A stretch of DNA of 8,338 bases from OCS116 cluster bacterium. Lineage in GTDB: Bacteria > Pseudomonadota > Alphaproteobacteria > Rhizobiales > OSC116. This document shows positions 7,493 to 8,338 of the stretch, piece after piece; within the stretch, counting starts at the first letter, position 1; each line of letters opens with the position of its first letter. The DNA is taken from positions 1-8,338 of the forward strand of contig NVUS02000029.1 in NCBI GenBank assembly GCA_002402005.2. The letters are read 5' to 3'. Below the pieces are notes generated by a model, which was given only the letters and a program-made list of their open reading frames with translations, searched no databases and was not told where the DNA came from. Both the position numbers and the translations under genes were made by a program.

Positions 7493-7716
7493 CAGTTTTT
7501 GGGGATAAATAGTCATTATTTCGACTAGAATTAAGTATTTTAAGCAATTACTGTTGGAATGCTTTTAAATTGCCTATAGGCTCTGTGTAGAAATAGATGT
7601 ATATTCTATTTTCATAACATGCTGTGAACTTTTACCAGCGCATATAGATAGCTGGTCATACGAATTGATTCGTGACCAGAAAACTTTCAAATCTAAATTA
7701 AAGAATGAGATCCTAA
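7493..7716 (+). other. AT-rich 224-nt leader between prmC and DUF4167 gene, with several potential hairpins
   Basis: No coding region is visible; the longest ATG-initiated ORFs I find on the + strand are about six codons. Promoter-like pieces exist (TTGGAA at 7554-7559 with TATAGG at 7575-7580, spacing 15; TATATT at 7600-7605) but none is convincing. No intrinsic terminator for prmC is evident. Potential stems: AAGCA 7542-7546 with TGCTT 7560-7564, extendable through a TT bulge by TTT/AAA; AAATAGA 7591-7597 with TCTATTT 7605-7611 (7-nt loop); and the competing pair at 7634-7679 listed separately. Confidence 0.5.
7634..7679 (+). promoter_or_regulatory. Two mutually exclusive hairpins in the DUF4167 leader
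   Basis: ACCAGC (7634-7639) pairs perfectly with GCTGGT (7651-7656) around an 11-nt loop. Alternatively CTGGTCA (7652-7658) pairs with TGACCAG (7673-7679), enclosing CGAA (7661-7664) paired with TTCG (7669-7672) around the loop TTGA, with a 2-nt TA bulge. CTGGT at 7652-7656 is shared, so only one structure can form at a time. The second looks more stable (11 pairs against 6). No U-run follows, so neither is a standard terminator. The 28-nt second element is also a near-palindrome and could instead be a DNA operator. Confidence 0.5.
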
Positions 7717-8338
7717 GTGAGATCCCCAAACGAAAATAATCGTACGAGACAAGGCCAGCAAAACAATAGACGTGGCCGCCATAATAATAATAACCGCCGT
7801 AACAATAACAACAATAATAGCGGTGGTGGCAATAAACCACAAAACACGCTGACTCGAAATTTCGACAGCAATGGCCCAGATGTGAAAATTCGCGGCAACG
7901 CCCAAACCATTGCCGATAAATACACCTCGCTGGCTCACGATGCCATCTCTTCTGGCAGCCGCATTATGGCCGAAAATTATTTCCAACATGCCGAGCATTA
8001 TAAACGCATTGTCAGCATTGCCCAAGAGCAAGTGGCCGAGCAAAAAGCCGCGCATCAAGCCAAAATGGACGCCCAACAAGCCGAGCAAGAAGCCCGCCGT
8101 GCCGAGCAAGAAGCCAGACGTGCCGAGCAACAAGCCAAGCACAATGCCCAACAAACAGAAACTCAAACGGCACAACCTACAGCCGAGCAACCCTCTAACG
8201 AACAACCAGGTGAACAAGCCCCGAGCATGAATAATAGCGACAATGCCCCGGTTAACATCTTGGACGATAACCAGGCCGCTACGCCCGAAAAAACCGAGCA
8301 GCCCGAAGCTGAACCAAAGCCAAAACGCAAACGCACCC
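7717..8338 (+). CDS. DUF4167 domain protein, 3'-truncated by window
   Basis: A conserved alphaproteobacterial family without an established biochemical function. The frame is open from GTG 7717 to the window end (207 codons plus one base). The start MRSPNENNRTRQGQQNNRRGR matches the family's short basic Arg/Asn N-terminus, and an in-frame TAA sits immediately upstream of GTG, so no longer start is possible. SD support is only GAG at 7707-7709. Residues about 19-40 are Arg/Asn/Gly-rich, with HNNNNRR followed by six Asn. The DUF4167 core spans about 43-110 (NTLTRNFDSNGPDVKIRG, then KYTSLAHDAISSG and ENYFQHAEHYKRIVSIAQEQ). Then comes a charged Gln/Glu/Ala/Arg region with heptad repeats (122-142), likely coiled coil, and a Pro/Glu/Gln-rich disordered tail turning basic (KPKRKRT). 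The basic ends would fit nucleic-acid binding, but that is inference. In related genomes clpB often follows; it is not visible here. Confidence 0.9.
   Translation, partial: MRSPNENNRTRQGQQNNRRGRHNNNNRRNNNNNNSGGGNKPQNTLTRNFDSNGPDVKIRGNAQTIADKYTSLAHDAISSGSRIMAENYFQHAEHYKRIVSIAQEQVAEQKAAHQAKMDAQQAEQEARRAEQEARRAEQQAKHNAQQTETQTAQPTAEQPSNEQPGEQAPSMNNSDNAPVNILDDNQAATPEKTEQPEAEPKPKRKRT
7780..7818 (+). repeat. AAT/AAC triplet tract coding polyasparagine in DUF4167 protein
   Basis: From 7783 the codons read AAT AAT AAT AAC, then CGC CGT, then AAC AAT AAC AAC AAT AAT, giving N4-RR-N6 before a GGG turn. This is a short, mildly degenerate triplet microsatellite in a region of the family that is normally Asn/Arg-rich. 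Confidence 0.7.
8080..8142 (+). repeat. Three tandem 21-nt coding repeats (heptad AEQEARR)
   Basis: Units at 8080-8100, 8101-8121 and 8122-8142 encode AEQEARR, AEQEARR and AEQQAKH. The first two differ at two bases; the third has drifted further. A seven-residue period rich in Ala, Glu, Gln and Arg fits an alpha-helical coiled coil. This is an in-frame tandem duplication, not a mobile or CRISPR repeat. Confidence 0.75.

Noticed and set aside
7559..7579. Leader peptide ORF (MLLNCL) in the DUF4167 leader
   Set aside because: It is six codons long with no properly spaced SD and no residue run that would point to amino-acid attenuation.
8080..8142. Tandem 21-nt repeats as a CRISPR or VNTR-type element
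   Set aside because: The units are contiguous without spacers, in frame, and encode a heptad; they are coding sequence.
7693..8217. Minus-strand 174-codon ORF that reads like a hydrophobic membrane protein
   Set aside because: It is the antisense of the DUF4167 gene. Reverse-complemented Gln/Glu/Ala/Asn codons give Leu, Gly and Ile/Val runs, while the + strand frame matches a known family.

Overview
The window is a conserved chromosomal housekeeping block from an alphaproteobacterium with moderate, not high, GC. All genes are on the + strand, in the order lysC, ptsP, rodZ-like, prfA, prmC, DUF4167. The lysC-ptsP-prfA-prmC neighbourhood followed by a DUF4167 gene is a known alphaproteobacterial arrangement, and DUF4167 proteins are essentially confined to that class. 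The order within the class cannot be fixed from these bases. I see no mobile element, tRNA, rRNA, CRISPR array or defence gene.

Layout: lysC (2-1261) is cut at its 5' end by the window, within the KFGGTSV motif. It encodes lysine-sensitive-type aspartate kinase with two ACT domains. A well-formed promoter (TTTACA, 17 nt, TATAAT) starts on the base after the lysC stop and should drive ptsP (1356-3737), enzyme I of the nitrogen phosphotransferase system, which starts at TTG behind a good Shine-Dalgarno sequence. After an AT-rich gap comes a 536-residue RodZ-like bitopic membrane protein (3843-5453). Then comes a compact pair: prfA (release factor 1) and prmC (the methyltransferase that modifies the GGQ glutamine of release factors), 9 nt apart. 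A 224-nt AT-rich gap follows, with several potential hairpins. Last is a DUF4167 gene (7717 to the window end) that begins at GTG and runs off the 3' end.

The genes cover amino-acid biosynthesis, nitrogen/carbon phosphotransfer signalling, cell shape and translation termination. They are mostly neighbours by ancestry; only prfA and prmC form a direct enzyme-substrate pair.

I found no convincing undescribed multi-gene system. The most interesting signals are small and regulatory: (1) the DUF4167 leader, where one CTGGT segment can pair with either of two ACCAG segments, an attenuator-like topology; (2) a three-codon ORF (ATG AGA TCC TAA) directly abutting and repeating the start of DUF4167; (3) an internal, SD-preceded in-frame ATG in lysC at the position expected for a separately translated regulatory beta subunit; (4) three consecutive genes, including prfA itself, ending in the RF1-specific stop UAG.
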